NCBI GenBank assembly: GCA_016191555.1
Contig: JACPVX010000045.1
Span: 1 to 64,000, forward strand
Length of the DNA: 64,000 nt
Origin: Bacteroidota bacterium
GTDB lineage: Bacteria > Bacteroidota > Bacteroidia > Cytophagales > Cyclobacteriaceae
Direction of reading: 5' to 3'
Part shown: positions 37,183 through 47,097 of the stretch, piece after piece
Numbering within the stretch: the stretch's first letter is position 1
How the letters are laid out: every line of letters starts with the position of its first letter
Notes under the pieces: model-generated
Seen by the model: the letters and a program-made list of their open reading frames with translations, nothing else
What the model was told of the DNA's origin: nothing
Databases searched by the model: none
Made by a program: the position numbers and the translations under genes

Positions 37183-38771
37183 TTTGTTTCTAACTCTAAA
37201 TCGATCCGGGCATCTTCCAGATCCAATTCATACTCCAGCTTGCGCAACGCTTCTGCGCTGATTTGCTTTTCCTTGGCCAAATTTTCGAGTAATACGCGCT
37301 CGCGGGAAATTAAATCGCGTTGTATTTTATGAAACTCTTTGATTTCATCTTCAGTAAGCTTGTTGTCAACATTCTTATTCAACCGCTGAATACGTAACTC
37401 ATACTTTGATTTGATCTGTGCGAGCACCGCATCGTTCAGGCCAAGCGAATAGTTCTCCTCAATGTGCTCGATGACCGAAGTTGCGATTCGGAAACGCGCA
37501 TGATCTTCTTCAATCCGTCCACCGGCATCTTCTTTGATACCCAGCTTTCTCACCAATGCTGGCAGTGTGGTGCCTTGGATTACCAACGTGGCAAAGATCA
37601 CTGCAAAAGTCAAAAAGATGATCAGGTCACGATTTGGAAAGGGTGTTTTGTCGTCAAACGCCAAGGGTAATGCCAGAGCTGCCGCTAGCGAAACCACACC
37701 CCGCATCCCGGACCAGGCTACGATAGAAACTGATCGGATGTTGGTTTCAGGTTCGCGCTGGCGAATTCCTTTGCTCAGCCATCTGGGGATATATGCTCCT
37801 GGGAAAACCCAAATAATGCGCGCAATGATGGTGGCAATGCTTACCAAAAAACCATACCACAGCAACGTGCCGAATGAATGATCTTGAATATGCGACAAAA
37901 CCGTGCGCAGTTGTAATCCGATAAGAATAAAGATGACCCCATTCAAAATAAAAGTAACCGTATCCCAGGTAGAATAGGCTTGTATTCTGGATTGATGTGA
38001 AAAAATCTTAGAAGAACGCTGACTTAAAAAGAGTCCACAGGCAACCACAGCCAATACACCGGAAACATGAATTCGCTCTGCCAACAAGTAAGCGATGTAG
38101 GGAGTAATAAATGTCAGTGTTGTATCAGTAGTTGGGTTATTCGGTGTGATGCGGTGAATCCAGAAAAGCAATTGTCCGACTAAAAGACCAATGATGATTC
38201 CAACCCCAGCCACATAAATGAAGTTGATGGTTGCTAACCAAAAAATGAAAGTCCCTGTGGCTGTCGCCAAGATGGCGTAGCGCATGGCAATTAGGCCAGT
38301 CGCATCATTTACCAGACTCTCACCTTCAAGAATGGTGATTAAACGCTTGGGCACCCCCAACCCCTTTGTTGCGGCAGTAGCGGCCACGGCATCAGGAGGA
38401 GAAATGATCGCTCCGAGCACAAATGATTCCGCCCACCCAAATCCGGGAATGAATGTATGCGCAACAAATGCCACCAATGTGGTAGTAAACAATACACAAC
38501 CAAATGCCAGTAATGATATGGGGCGACTAGCCGTTTTGAAATCATCCCAGGAAGTAGTCCATGCAGCCGAATAAAGTGCCGGTGGCAAGAAGATCAGAAA
38601 GACTACGTCTGGATTGAGCTCAACCATTGGTAAGTTGGGAATGAGCCCTATGACAATGCCAGCAAGTACCAATAAGACAGGATAAGGAACTTTGATTCGG
38701 TCAGTTACTTCGGCCAACGCGGTAACAACTGCTAATAATAGAATGATGATGGTAATATTTTCGAAATGCAT
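37179..38771 (-). CDS. Na+/H+ antiporter, CPA1 family
   Basis: 530 aa. About 12 membrane helices over residues 1-410 and a charged C-terminal cytoplasmic tail of ~110 residues. CPA1 motifs are visible: LIPNLPMVELNPDVVFLIFL, AIISPPDAVAA and LEGESLVNDATGLIAMR with the transport Asp residues. Exchanges protons for sodium or similar cations. Convergent with the suf operon. The tail is longer than in minimal members. Confidence 0.93.
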   Translation of the reverse strand: MHFENITIIILLLAVVTALAEVTDRIKVPYPVLLVLAGIVIGLIPNLPMVELNPDVVFLIFLPPALYSAAWTTSWDDFKTASRPISLLAFGCVLFTTTLVAFVAHTFIPGFGWAESFVLGAIISPPDAVAATAATKGLGVPKRLITILEGESLVNDATGLIAMRYAILATATGTFIFWLATINFIYVAGVGIIIGLLVGQLLFWIHRITPNNPTTDTTLTFITPYIAYLLAERIHVSGVLAVVACGLFLSQRSSKIFSHQSRIQAYSTWDTVTFILNGVIFILIGLQLRTVLSHIQDHSFGTLLWYGFLVSIATIIARIIWVFPGAYIPRWLSKGIRQREPETNIRSVSIVAWSGMRGVVSLAAALALPLAFDDKTPFPNRDLIIFLTFAVIFATLVIQGTTLPALVRKLGIKEDAGGRIEEDHARFRIATSVIEHIEENYSLGLNDAVLAQIKSKYELRIQRLNKNVDNKLTEDEIKEFHKIQRDLISRERVLLENLAKEKQISAEALRKLEYELDLEDARIDLELETK

Positions 38772-38971
38772 AGCTGCTATGAATCATGAAATGAACGAAA
38801 GTCTTACTCTTGACAGAGTGTTTTTCCGGCCCACGTCACTTATTAAATTGATAATAATAAACAATGGAAAAGTAGTAGCTAATTCTTCCGAATGCAACGG
38901 CCACAACAATTTTCAATTTAATAATTAGTTAACCGAACCTTTTTGAGGGATGCTTGTTTTAACTTTGATTG

Positions 38972-39382
38972 ATGAAAATAGCCGTATCCCGTAAAGAACA
39001 TTTCAACGCAGCACATCGCTTGTTCAATCCTGCATGGAGCAACGAAAAGAACAACACCGTATTTGGCAAGTGCAACAACCCCAATTATCACGGCCATAAT
39101 TATGAGTTAATTGTTACACTGATTGGCGAACCCGATCCGGAAACAGGCTATGTCTATGATTTGAAGCTGTTGAGCGACATAATAAATGAGCATGTTCTAA
39201 AACAATTTGATCACAAAAACCTTAATTTAGATACCACCTTCTTTGCCAACCTAAACCCTACCGCTGAAAATATAGCGGTAGTCATCTGGACGATTTTGAG
39301 GGAGCGAATAGAGAGCCAATACGAACTAAAAATCAAGTTGTATGAGACCGAAAGAAATTTCGTTGAATATCCTGCCCATTAA
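38972..39382 (+). CDS. 6-pyruvoyl-tetrahydropterin synthase / QueD-like enzyme
   Basis: 136 aa from the ATG at 38972 (a TTG at 38969 also in frame). Zinc His residues in HFNAAHRLF and NYHGHNYEL, catalytic Cys in FGKCNN, and the FDHKNLN motif. Family members make 6-pyruvoyl- or 6-carboxy-tetrahydropterin. With folE directly downstream, it sits in a tetrahydropterin or queuosine pathway; which of the two cannot be told from this window. Confidence 0.93.
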   Translation: MKIAVSRKEHFNAAHRLFNPAWSNEKNNTVFGKCNNPNYHGHNYELIVTLIGEPDPETGYVYDLKLLSDIINEHVLKQFDHKNLNLDTTFFANLNPTAENIAVVIWTILRERIESQYELKIKLYETERNFVEYPAH

Positions 39383-40028
39383 GCCACACGAAGAAGATGA
39401 CATGGACCATGTGTCGTCATCGCACGATACACCGCTACGTGCCGATGCGTTTGACTTAACGGACGACCAGAAGATTGAGAAAATCGAAGTTCACTTTCGT
39501 GAGATTATGCAAGTGCTCGGACTCGATTTATCAGACGATAGCTTGAAAGGTACACCCAAGCGTGTAGCCAAAATGTATGTGCAGGAAGCTTTCAGCGGCT
39601 TAAATCCTTCCAATCGTCCGAGCACCCGATTATTCGAAAATAAATACAATTACGATCAGATGCTGGTCGAGAAAGACATTACTTTCTTCTCGCATTGCGA
39701 GCATCATTTCGTGCCGATCTATGGCAAAGTACACGTGGCTTATTTCTCTTCAGGCAAGGTGATTGGGCTCTCAAAAATCAATCGGTTTGTTCAATATTTC
39801 GCTAAACGTCCGCAAGTGCAGGAACGTCTTACTGTGCAGATTGGCAAGGAGTTAGAGCGCGTTTTAAACACCAAGGATGTGGGGGTAGTGGTAGACGCAA
39901 ACCACATGTGCGTAGCTTCCCGGGGCGTAAGTGATACAAATAGCAAAACAGGAACGGCTTATTTTTCCGGCAAATTCCGCGAAGAAAACACCAAGCGCGA
40001 TTTCTTGAATTATATCAACACCCGATAG
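39342..40028 (+). CDS. folE: GTP cyclohydrolase I
   Basis: 228 aa from the ATG at 39342, overlapping the previous gene by 41 bp; an alternative ATG at 39402 would give 208 aa and no overlap, and I cannot decide between them. Catalytic core: zinc ligands in SHCEHHFVPIYGKVHVAYF and NHMCVASRG, and VQERLTVQIGKEL. Makes dihydroneopterin triphosphate from GTP, the substrate of the adjacent pterin synthase. Confidence 0.95.
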   Translation: MRPKEISLNILPIKPHEEDDMDHVSSSHDTPLRADAFDLTDDQKIEKIEVHFREIMQVLGLDLSDDSLKGTPKRVAKMYVQEAFSGLNPSNRPSTRLFENKYNYDQMLVEKDITFFSHCEHHFVPIYGKVHVAYFSSGKVIGLSKINRFVQYFAKRPQVQERLTVQIGKELERVLNTKDVGVVVDANHMCVASRGVSDTNSKTGTAYFSGKFREENTKRDFLNYINTR

Positions 40029-40144
40029 TACCGCTCCTATTTCGAGCGCTAAGAAAATACCATTTGTAATCGGAATATTATAGGTCAAATCCTTTAAATC
40101 TCACCTAATTTTGTAGATTAGCGACATCATTTAATCTACAAATT

Positions 40145-42676
40145 ATGGTATTCGATTTAGACATGATTAAGGCCACCTATAAGGCTATGCCGGGCCGAAT
40201 TGCGAAAGCTAGAAAATTGGTAGGTAAGCCTCTTACCTTGGCCGAGAAAATCCTCTATTCTCATCTTCACGCTGAGCAAAAACTCGAGAACTTTGGAAGA
40301 GGAAAATCATATGTAGATTTTGCCCCCGATCGCGTAGCAATGCAAGATGCTACCGCGCAGATGGCATTGCTTCAATTTATGTCGGCCGGCAGACCCAAGG
40401 TTGCTGTACCTTCTACTGTCCATTGCGATCACCTCATCACAGCCAAAGTTGGTGCTGCTGATGATTTAAGTTTTGCTAACACCGAAAGCAAGGAAGTATT
40501 TGATTTCCTTTCTTCTGTTTCTACCAAATATGGATTAGGGTTCTGGAAGCCGGGCGCTGGTATCATTCACCAAGTGGTGTTAGAGAATTATGCTTTCCCG
40601 GGAGGAATGATGATTGGAACCGACTCACATACCGTGAATGCCGGTGGATTAGGCATGGTAGCGATTGGCGTTGGCGGTGCCGATGCAGTGGATGTGATGG
40701 CAGGCATGGCTTGGGAATTGAAGTTTCCTAAACTGATAGGTATTAAGTTAACGGGCAAACTCAACGGCTGGACTTCAGCCAAAGATGTGATTTTAAAAGT
40801 GGCTGGCATCCTCACCGTAAAAGGTGGAACAGGCGCTATTGTTGAATATTTTGGAGAAGGTGCTACCTCAATGAGTTGCACGGGAAAAGGAACGATCTGT
40901 AACATGGGTGCAGAAATTGGTGCTACCACTTCTACATTCGGTTATGACGAATCCATGAGCCGTTATTTAGTAGCTACTGGCCGTGCGGAAGTAGCAAAGA
41001 TGGCCGATAAGATTAAGAAAGACCTGACAGGTGATCCTGAGGTTTACGCCAATCCTGAAAAGTACTTTGACCAAGTGATTGAAATCAATTTATCCGAACT
41101 GGAGCCACACTTGAATGGTCCGTTTACTCCTGATTTGGCTACTCCCATTTCAAAGTTGAAAGAAGAGGCAGCTAAGAATGGCTGGCCTACCAAAGTAGAA
41201 GTAGGTTTGATTGGTTCATGTACCAACTCTTCCTACGAAGATATCGCTCGCGCAGCCAGTTTGGCAAGACAAGTTTCAGCCAAAGGGTTGAAGACCAAAG
41301 CGTTGTTTACAATCACGCCTGGTTCCGAACAGGTTCGCTATACCATTGAGCGCGATGGCTTTATCGAAACTTTCGACAAGATCGGTGCAAAGGTATTTGC
41401 GAACGCATGTGGACCATGTATTGGTATGTGGGCTCGCGTAGGGGCTGATCGTAAGGAGAAAAATACAATCGTTCATTCTTTCAATAGAAACTTCCAATCA
41501 CGCAATGACGGTAATCCAAACACGTATGCGTTTGTTGGTTCTCCAGAACTGGTAACAGCCTTGGCGATTGCCGGAGATTTGAACTTCAATCCGCTCACCG
41601 ATTATCTTACCAACGAGCAAGGTGAACAAGTAAAGCTTGACCCTCCTACCGGAGATGAACTTCCTAAAAAAGGATTTGATGTAAAAGACCCAGGTTTCAT
41701 TGCTCCGGCAAAAGACGGCAGCAGCGTAATCGTAAAAGTAAGCCCTGATTCGGACCGCTTACAATTGTTGGAACCATTCGCCCCTTGGGAAGGAACCGAT
41801 CTTAAAGCTTTGCGATTGTTAATCAAAGCCAAAGGAAAATGTACTACCGATCATATCTCCATGGCAGGTAAATGGTTAAAATACCGCGGTCATTTGGATA
41901 ACATTTCAAACAACTTGCTAATTGGAGCAACCAACTTCTTCAACGAGAAGATCAATAGTGTAAAGAATGGCCTGACAGGCGAACACGATGAAGTACCGAA
42001 AGTACAGCGTTCGTACAAAGCCAAAGGCATTGGAAGCATTGTGGTTGGTGATGAAAACTATGGCGAAGGCTCTTCTCGCGAGCACGCAGCCATGGAGCCA
42101 CGTTTCCTCGGGGTTCGCGCGATTTTGGTGAAGTCATTTGCCCGTATCCACGAAACCAACTTGAAGAAACAAGGTATGTTGGCTCTGACCTTCGCGAACA
42201 AAGAAGATTACAATAAGATTTTAGAAGACGACCGGATCGATATCAATGGTTTGACTACATTTTCGCCTGACAAACCTTTGACACTGACATTAAACCACGT
42301 GGATGGCAAGAAAGAAACCATCACTGTGAATCACACTTATAATGCCAGTCAAATTGAATGGTTCAAAGCAGGCTCGGCATTAAATAAAATGGGTTCTGCT
42401 CCTGCTAAAAAAGCTGCTCCTGTAGCTAAGAAATCATCTTCTGCTAAAAAATCTGCGCCAGTCAAAAAAGCAGCACCTAAAAAATCATCACCAGCTAAAA
42501 AAGTATCTGCGAAAAAGGTGGTGAAAAAGGTTGCTCCTAAAAAAGTGGTGAAGAAGGCGGTAGCTAAGAAATTAGTAAAGAAAGCTGTTAAGAAAACGGT
42601 TGCTAAAAAAGCAGTTAAGAAAGCTGCTAAACCGGCAAAGAAATCTGCTAAAAAAGCGGCAAAGAAGAAAAAGTAA
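40145..42676 (+). CDS. acn: Aconitate hydratase with lysine-rich C-terminal tail
   Basis: 843 aa. Residues 1-750 are a complete mitochondrial-type aconitase: cluster Cys in [11 protein letters not shown] and ACGPCIGMW, and the mobile swivel domain with [14 protein letters not shown]. Converts citrate to isocitrate in the TCA cycle and needs a 4Fe-4S cluster. Residues 751-843 are an unrelated basic tail. A possible -7 element TAATTTTG lies at 40106-40113. Frame and stop are clean, so the tail belongs to the reading frame. A terminator follows directly. Confidence 0.96.
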   Translation: MVFDLDMIKATYKAMPGRIAKARKLVGKPLTLAEKILYSHLHAEQKLENFGRGKSYVDFAPDRVAMQDATAQMALLQFMSAGRPKVAVPSTVHCDHLITAKVGAADDLSFANTESKEVFDFLSSVSTKYGLGFWKPGAGIIHQVVLENYAFPGGMMIGTDSHTVNAGGLGMVAIGVGGADAVDVMAGMAWELKFPKLIGIKLTGKLNGWTSAKDVILKVAGILTVKGGTGAIVEYFGEGATSMSCTGKGTICNMGAEIGATTSTFGYDESMSRYLVATGRAEVAKMADKIKKDLTGDPEVYANPEKYFDQVIEINLSELEPHLNGPFTPDLATPISKLKEEAAKNGWPTKVEVGLIGSCTNSSYEDIARAASLARQVSAKGLKTKALFTITPGSEQVRYTIERDGFIETFDKIGAKVFANACGPCIGMWARVGADRKEKNTIVHSFNRNFQSRNDGNPNTYAFVGSPELVTALAIAGDLNFNPLTDYLTNEQGEQVKLDPPTGDELPKKGFDVKDPGFIAPAKDGSSVIVKVSPDSDRLQLLEPFAPWEGTDLKALRLLIKAKGKCTTDHISMAGKWLKYRGHLDNISNNLLIGATNFFNEKINSVKNGLTGEHDEVPKVQRSYKAKGIGSIVVGDENYGEGSSREHAAMEPRFLGVRAILVKSFARIHETNLKKQGMLALTFANKEDYNKILEDDRIDINGLTTFSPDKPLTLTLNHVDGKKETITVNHTYNASQIEWFKAGSALNKMGSAPAKKAAPVAKKSSSAKKSAPVKKAAPKKSSPAKKVSAKKVVKKVAPKKVVKKAVAKKLVKKAVKKTVAKKAVKKAAKPAKKSAKKAAKKKK
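42395..42673 (+). repeat. Histone-H1-like Lys/Ala/Pro tail coding region
   Basis: The last 93 codons of the aconitase gene encode only Lys, Ala, Val, Ser, Pro, Thr and a few others: 39 of 93 residues are Lys, mostly as KK pairs spaced 3-5 residues apart ([14 protein letters not shown]). The pattern equals that of bacterial histone-H1-like (Hc1/AlgP-type) proteins and eukaryotic H1 tails. The DNA is a run of AAA/AAG-GCT codons prone to slippage, so copy number may vary. Confidence 0.9.
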
Positions 42677-42698
42677 CTTCTACTCAATAATCAAAAAG

Positions 42699-42728
42699 AA
42701 AGGCTTCCGATTTGGGAAGCCTTTTCTT
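42699..42728. terminator. Bidirectional terminator between aconitase and protease
   Basis: Stem AAGGCTTCC / GGAAGCCTT with a 6-nt loop (GATTTG) and T-rich flanks on both sides, between convergent genes. Confidence 0.85.
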
Positions 42729-42744
42729 TTAAGGTTTGGTTTTG

Positions 42745-44778
42745 TTAGCCTATTCTCTTGGTCAAGATTTCTGAGAGAATCAATAAGCCTTCACGTAGTA
42801 CTTCATCGTCCATTTTTTGAAGATCATTTACCGGCAATCCTTCTTTAGAGGTTAGCTTCGTATCTAACTTGGCTTGCGCCTTCTTTTTGTCTGTTTCTTC
42901 CATTTCCTTCTTGCGAACTGTTTCGTTCAAAGAAATCTTTGTCTCCGATAAGTTCTTTTTCAACTCTTCCGTATCCTGAATGTACTTCTTCAGATTGGTG
43001 TCAAATTTTGAGCGATCCTGATAAGACTTATTCAACTTGGCGATCAACTTCTCATTAATATCATTGTTACGCTGGAAGGCAGCGGCTTTAATCACATCCC
43101 AAGGTAAAGCACTTGGGCTGGCACTTTCTCCATACTGCGATGCATCTAAAGCACTTGGCAAAAGTACATCCGGAGTTACACCTTTGTGTTGTGTGCTGCT
43201 GCCTGTCACACGATAGAACTTCTGGAAAGTAACTTTTAACTCACCAATTGGTTCTTTATCATTGATGAATTTCTTAAGATCTATTACTGACTGCACCGTT
43301 CCTTTTCCATAGGTAGTCTCCCCTACAATCACACCTCGCTGATAATCCTGAATGGCGCCTGCAAAAATTTCAGAAGCCGAAGCACTGAATCTGTTGGTTA
43401 ACACTACGAGCGGTCCGGAGTAAAATACGCCATTGTCATCATCGGGTAAAACGTCTACCCGGTTTGTGCTGCTTTTCACTTGCACCACCGGTCCATCCTT
43501 TATGAACAATCCCGTCAAATCCACCGCCTCAGGCAACGAACCGCCTCCGTTGTTTCTTAAATCCATCACAATGCCGTCTACACCTTCAGCCTTCAGTTCT
43601 CCAATCAATTTTTTCACATCGCGAGTTGTACTTCGATAATCATTATCTCCGCGTTGGTAGGCCTCATAATCCATATAAAAGCTAGGCAGCGTAATTACCC
43701 CAAGCTTTTGCTCTTTTCCATCAGATTGGTAGTTAATCACACTTTTTTTAGCCGCTTGATCTTCCAATTTCACCTTGTCGCGCACTAATACAATTTCTTG
43801 TGTTGCACCTCCAATACCGGTAGCTCCCGGGATAATTTGCAGGCGAACCACGGTTCCTTTTGGACCTTTAATCAACTTAACTACATCATCGATTCGCCAG
43901 CCAATCACATCCACCATGCTGCCCTCTGTGCCTTGCGCCACGCCAGTAATAAAATCATTGTTATGGAGTAAGCCCGATTTGTCAGCGGGGCCGCCCGGCA
44001 TCACGCGAGCTACCTTGGTATAGTCATTTTCAGTTTGAAGCTGAGCACCGATACCCTCCAATGACAAGCTCATACTTTGCTTGAACAGATCAGAAGCTTT
44101 GGGTGAGAAATAATTGGTGTGGGGATCGTACGCTTCCGTAATCGAATTCATGTAAAGGCTGAAAACGTCCTCAGAATTGAACTGAACTACCGATTTTTCA
44201 AAACGCTCAAAACGCTTCTTTAAGGTTTCTTTGATCTCTTCCGGCTTTTTGCCAGCCAACTTTAAGCTGAGTGCCTGGCTTTTGATGACTTTGCGCCAAA
44301 TTTCATTCAACTCCTTAGAATTCTTAGCCCAAGGTTCTTTTTCACGGTTGGTCTCGTAAAACTCATTGATTGCGTAATTGTGCTCTGCGTTGATCAGTGT
44401 ATTGAGAACATAATTCATTCGTTCGAAATAGCGCTTTCTAAACACCGTATAAATTTCGAAGGCGGGAGTAACGTTTTCGGTGCGGGTGAGGTCATCGATC
44501 GACTTACGGTACTTCTCAAACGACTTAACATCCGAATCTAAAAAGTAGGTACGATTATTATCCAATTCCTGAATGTATCGATCCAAGATGACCGATGACA
44601 ACGAGTCATTCAACTGAATTTTGCGGTAATGATTATGGTCTAAAATATAGGAGATCGTACGAGCTTCCTTGCCATAAACCGGTTTTGATTTCAGCTCCAG
44701 CGTATCCTGACGGCTGGCAAAAACCTGCACAGAGGCAGTTAATAAAAGAGCAATCAAAAATCTATTCTTATTTATCAT
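42745..44778 (-). CDS. prc: Carboxy-terminal processing (tail-specific) protease, S41
   Basis: 677 aa. Signal peptide (MINKNRFLIALLLTASVQVFA), so periplasmic. N-terminal helical domain to about 215, PDZ domain about 225-325 (GIGAQLQ, MPGGPADKSG), S41 core with catalytic Ser in NRFSASASEIFAGA and Lys in TYGKGTVQS, and a C-terminal DUF3340-like coil rich in Lys/Glu. Trims or degrades periplasmic proteins, as Prc/Tsp does in E. coli. Confidence 0.94.
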   Translation of the reverse strand: MINKNRFLIALLLTASVQVFASRQDTLELKSKPVYGKEARTISYILDHNHYRKIQLNDSLSSVILDRYIQELDNNRTYFLDSDVKSFEKYRKSIDDLTRTENVTPAFEIYTVFRKRYFERMNYVLNTLINAEHNYAINEFYETNREKEPWAKNSKELNEIWRKVIKSQALSLKLAGKKPEEIKETLKKRFERFEKSVVQFNSEDVFSLYMNSITEAYDPHTNYFSPKASDLFKQSMSLSLEGIGAQLQTENDYTKVARVMPGGPADKSGLLHNNDFITGVAQGTEGSMVDVIGWRIDDVVKLIKGPKGTVVRLQIIPGATGIGGATQEIVLVRDKVKLEDQAAKKSVINYQSDGKEQKLGVITLPSFYMDYEAYQRGDNDYRSTTRDVKKLIGELKAEGVDGIVMDLRNNGGGSLPEAVDLTGLFIKDGPVVQVKSSTNRVDVLPDDDNGVFYSGPLVVLTNRFSASASEIFAGAIQDYQRGVIVGETTYGKGTVQSVIDLKKFINDKEPIGELKVTFQKFYRVTGSSTQHKGVTPDVLLPSALDASQYGESASPSALPWDVIKAAAFQRNNDINEKLIAKLNKSYQDRSKFDTNLKKYIQDTEELKKNLSETKISLNETVRKKEMEETDKKKAQAKLDTKLTSKEGLPVNDLQKMDDEVLREGLLILSEILTKRIG

Positions 44779-44806
44779 AACACTTTTCTACTTACTATAG
44801 CGAATC

Positions 44807-45703
44807 CTATACCAATTTATCAAAGTCAAATTCGGAAAGAAACTTCTGCGCTTCTTCTACCGATGAAAACTCAAACGTTTTTTTCTGGCCAAGGTTAGAA
44901 TGCACATCCATCTTGATTAGTTCAATATTCTTCGGGTTTCCTTTCCGCTTCGGCTTCTGGTTCTTATAATCTTCAGCTTCCTTGCGGGAAATGGTGAATT
45001 GCGTGGCTCTCACATTCTTGCAATACGCACATTGATAGTGCTTTAGAAGTTCACGCGGACTTCCATCTTCATTTCGTTCCACGATTTCTTCGCGCTGCAC
45101 TTTCATGGTATAAAATCCACAATTGTTACACTGAAGGGCTACCAGATGTCCCTGGTATTTCTCAATCTTCACATCGCCTGTTTTCTCATCAACCCATACA
45201 TCATAGTCTATAGAGAAAAGGTTTTCCTCCGCTTGCATACCTTCATCCAAGTGAACGTCTTCTTCATCTTCGCTCAACAACCGCATTTTACTACCCGTTT
45301 TGGGGTTAATGCGTGGTGTATAGCGTAATCTTCTCAGCTTAAAGTTTAACACAGTAGGGTAGTAATATTCAAGCACTAATGATGCCACATAACCAATCAA
45401 TGTGGCCGCACAGACGGAAATAAAGAGTCGAACGATGAACCAAATGCCAATGCCACCATTGTTATCCTGACCATATAAATTAACGGCAAAGGCAGCCGCA
45501 AAACCAATGAGATAATAGAACCATTTATACCATTTTACTTCATTGAGATTGATGTAATCGTGTTTCTCCTTTAAGTCGCTGATGGTAGATACCCGTAACT
45601 TGTAAACCAGGTACACAACGATTGCCAAAGCAACCATTACAATGGCACCAATAATCATGGAAGTATACCAGAGGGCTAGAAATCCGTCACTACTTTTAGT
45701 CAT
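44807..45703 (-). CDS. Membrane protein with C-terminal zinc-ribbon-like domain
   Basis: 298 aa from the ATG at 45703 (MTKSSDGF). Three membrane helices: about 8-32, 62-82 and 90-115. The cytoplasmic part has four Cys in a ribbon-like arrangement: CNNCGFYTMKV and, about 33 residues later, CAYCKN, which would bind one zinc ion. The end is acidic and hydrophobic (EEAQKFLSEFDFDKLV). I do not recognise a family. It lies 28 bp upstream of the prc start region on the same strand, so possibly cotranscribed. Confidence 0.75.
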   Translation of the reverse strand: MTKSSDGFLALWYTSMIIGAIVMVALAIVVYLVYKLRVSTISDLKEKHDYINLNEVKWYKWFYYLIGFAAAFAVNLYGQDNNGGIGIWFIVRLFISVCAATLIGYVASLVLEYYYPTVLNFKLRRLRYTPRINPKTGSKMRLLSEDEEDVHLDEGMQAEENLFSIDYDVWVDEKTGDVKIEKYQGHLVALQCNNCGFYTMKVQREEIVERNEDGSPRELLKHYQCAYCKNVRATQFTISRKEAEDYKNQKPKRKGNPKNIELIKMDVHSNLGQKKTFEFSSVEEAQKFLSEFDFDKLV

Positions 45704-45932
45704 ATCAATCAATATTTTTTTAAATATAAAGATATTTACAGCACCACATAAAATCAGGTAATGGCTGCATCACCCACCGATGTTTCACCGTTTTAGTTAT
45801 ACTAAGCAAACGCCAGAAAGCCCCTAAATGAGGTGTTTTAAATGGTTTTAAAAAATATTGTGCATTTTTACACATAAATAGTTGCTTTAGTGAAACAATA
45901 GGATGTATAATTGTGTATTAATACACAGTAAT

Positions 45933-46181
45933 ATGACAGACTTCGAAAAGCGAAAATTGGAAATGGAGCTGAAAAATTTCACCTCCAAGAATTTTGAGAA
46001 GCCAAGTGATTGTCGAAATGCGGCTCAGATCAGATTCTATGTCAGAGAGTTATGCAACAAAATTGAAGAGTATGAAACGCGCTTCAATTATGTTCCATCT
46101 TGGGCTTATTCGCTGTTGTCGCAATACACCGCTGTGCAAAATCGCATGGTTCACATTGAATTTGTTAAAACCTATGCATAA
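45933..46181 (+). CDS. Small hypothetical protein
   Basis: 82 aa from the ATG at 45933 (MTDFEKRKLEMELKNFTSKN); the frame also has an ATG at 45903. Predicted helical, charged, soluble. Composition and codon use look real, and it is closely followed by another small gene. No family recognised. About 190 bp upstream is gene-free. Confidence 0.5.
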   Translation: MTDFEKRKLEMELKNFTSKNFEKPSDCRNAAQIRFYVRELCNKIEEYETRFNYVPSWAYSLLSQYTAVQNRMVHIEFVKTYA

Positions 46182-46187
46182 GAGGGT

Positions 46188-46415
46188 ATGAAGTACATCC
46201 CCTCTCCTATTCCGATCAAATACGACTATATGTATAGTGCTACTGCCAATAAATCGGGCAGAATGCAATATCATAAGGTTCGGCCAGGGGTCAGCAAACT
46301 TCGAATTCCCCGTCAGGAATTTATTAAGGCATTTAATGATATGGCTATTCTGGCTATTAATCCCATCCAACTACGAGGTCAGGACATCGTGTTTCAACTT
46401 GAATTTTATGTATAG
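46188..46415 (+). CDS. Small hypothetical protein
   Basis: 75 aa, starting 6 bp after the previous small gene, so the two form a pair. Tyr- and Arg-rich N-terminal half (KYIPSPIPIKYDYMYSA) and a short ending QLEFYV. No signal peptide or membrane segment. Not recognised. The 3' end almost meets the convergent MazG-like gene. Confidence 0.45.
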   Translation: MKYIPSPIPIKYDYMYSATANKSGRMQYHKVRPGVSKLRIPRQEFIKAFNDMAILAINPIQLRGQDIVFQLEFYV

Positions 46416-46416
46416 C

Positions 46417-46884
46417 TTATTTGAAAAACTGGTCCAGATCCGCTGGCGAGTAATTGACCGACTTAATCGTTTTGTTGTCATTTTTCCGATATACCAACCA
46501 TTTCCCGCCTTCCTGCTTGTAGTAGCATTCAGTTCCATCTTTCCGTTTATAAAAGGCCACCGTTTCAATCGCTTCGGCCTCTGAGTTACATGCCTTGCTC
46601 ATATTCGAGCGCTGCACTTCTTCAAACAACGCGTTAAACTTACCACCCAGACCGAACTCCAGTATCGCGCCCGAAAGGACATACTGCAAATCACATAGTG
46701 CATCGGCAATTTCTACAATGTCCTTGTTCGCGATTCCTACCTCTAACTCCTTTAACTCTTCAGCTAAGAGTGCCACCCTCAATTTGCAACGCGATTCATC
46801 GGGGACGGTGGGGGTTGGCAAAATAGGATGCTTAAAGGTTTGATGAAATTCGGCTACGAGGTTAAGTGAATCAGGTTGCTGCAT
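46417..46884 (-). CDS. MazG/PRA-PH-like nucleoside triphosphate pyrophosphohydrolase
   Basis: 155 aa. The helical all-alpha NTP-PPase pattern is visible: FHQTFKHP, then LLAEELKELEVGI (E-E-x-x-E metal site) and EIADALCDLQYVLSGAI (the second acidic D-x-x-D helix). The family cleaves nucleoside triphosphates, often house-cleaning damaged nucleotides. The C-terminal 45 residues look like an added small beta domain (YYKQEGGKWLVYRKNDNKT). Confidence 0.8.
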   Translation of the reverse strand: MQQPDSLNLVAEFHQTFKHPILPTPTVPDESRCKLRVALLAEELKELEVGIANKDIVEIADALCDLQYVLSGAILEFGLGGKFNALFEEVQRSNMSKACNSEAEAIETVAFYKRKDGTECYYKQEGGKWLVYRKNDNKTIKSVNYSPADLDQFFK

Positions 46885-47032
46885 GGTTTCTTTTAATTAA
46901 AGCTTAAAGCAAGCAAAAATAAATTCCAACCGAAAGTAATTCTTGAACTTTAGTCTCAATACCATAAACCAATTGACTTACAGCAATTTATGATTAATCA
47001 ATCAGAACATACTTCGACTAAATTTTAGTGTC

Positions 47033-47060
47033 TTGATGTGATGACCAAGACTTATATTTG
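47033..47060 (+). promoter_or_regulatory. Probable tyrS promoter
   Basis: TTG at 47033-47035, 17-bp spacer, perfect TATATTTG (47053-47060), 38 bp before the tyrS ATG. The spacer is at the short end for Bacteroidota. Confidence 0.4.
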
Positions 47061-47097
47061 CGGCTCAGAATCAGGAAAGTCCTGCTGAACCGATCGA

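Noticed and set aside
42349-42687. 112-codon ORF antisense to the aconitase tail
   Set aside because: A Phe/Leu/Ala-rich mirror image of the AAA/AAG-GCT codon run; no start context or family.
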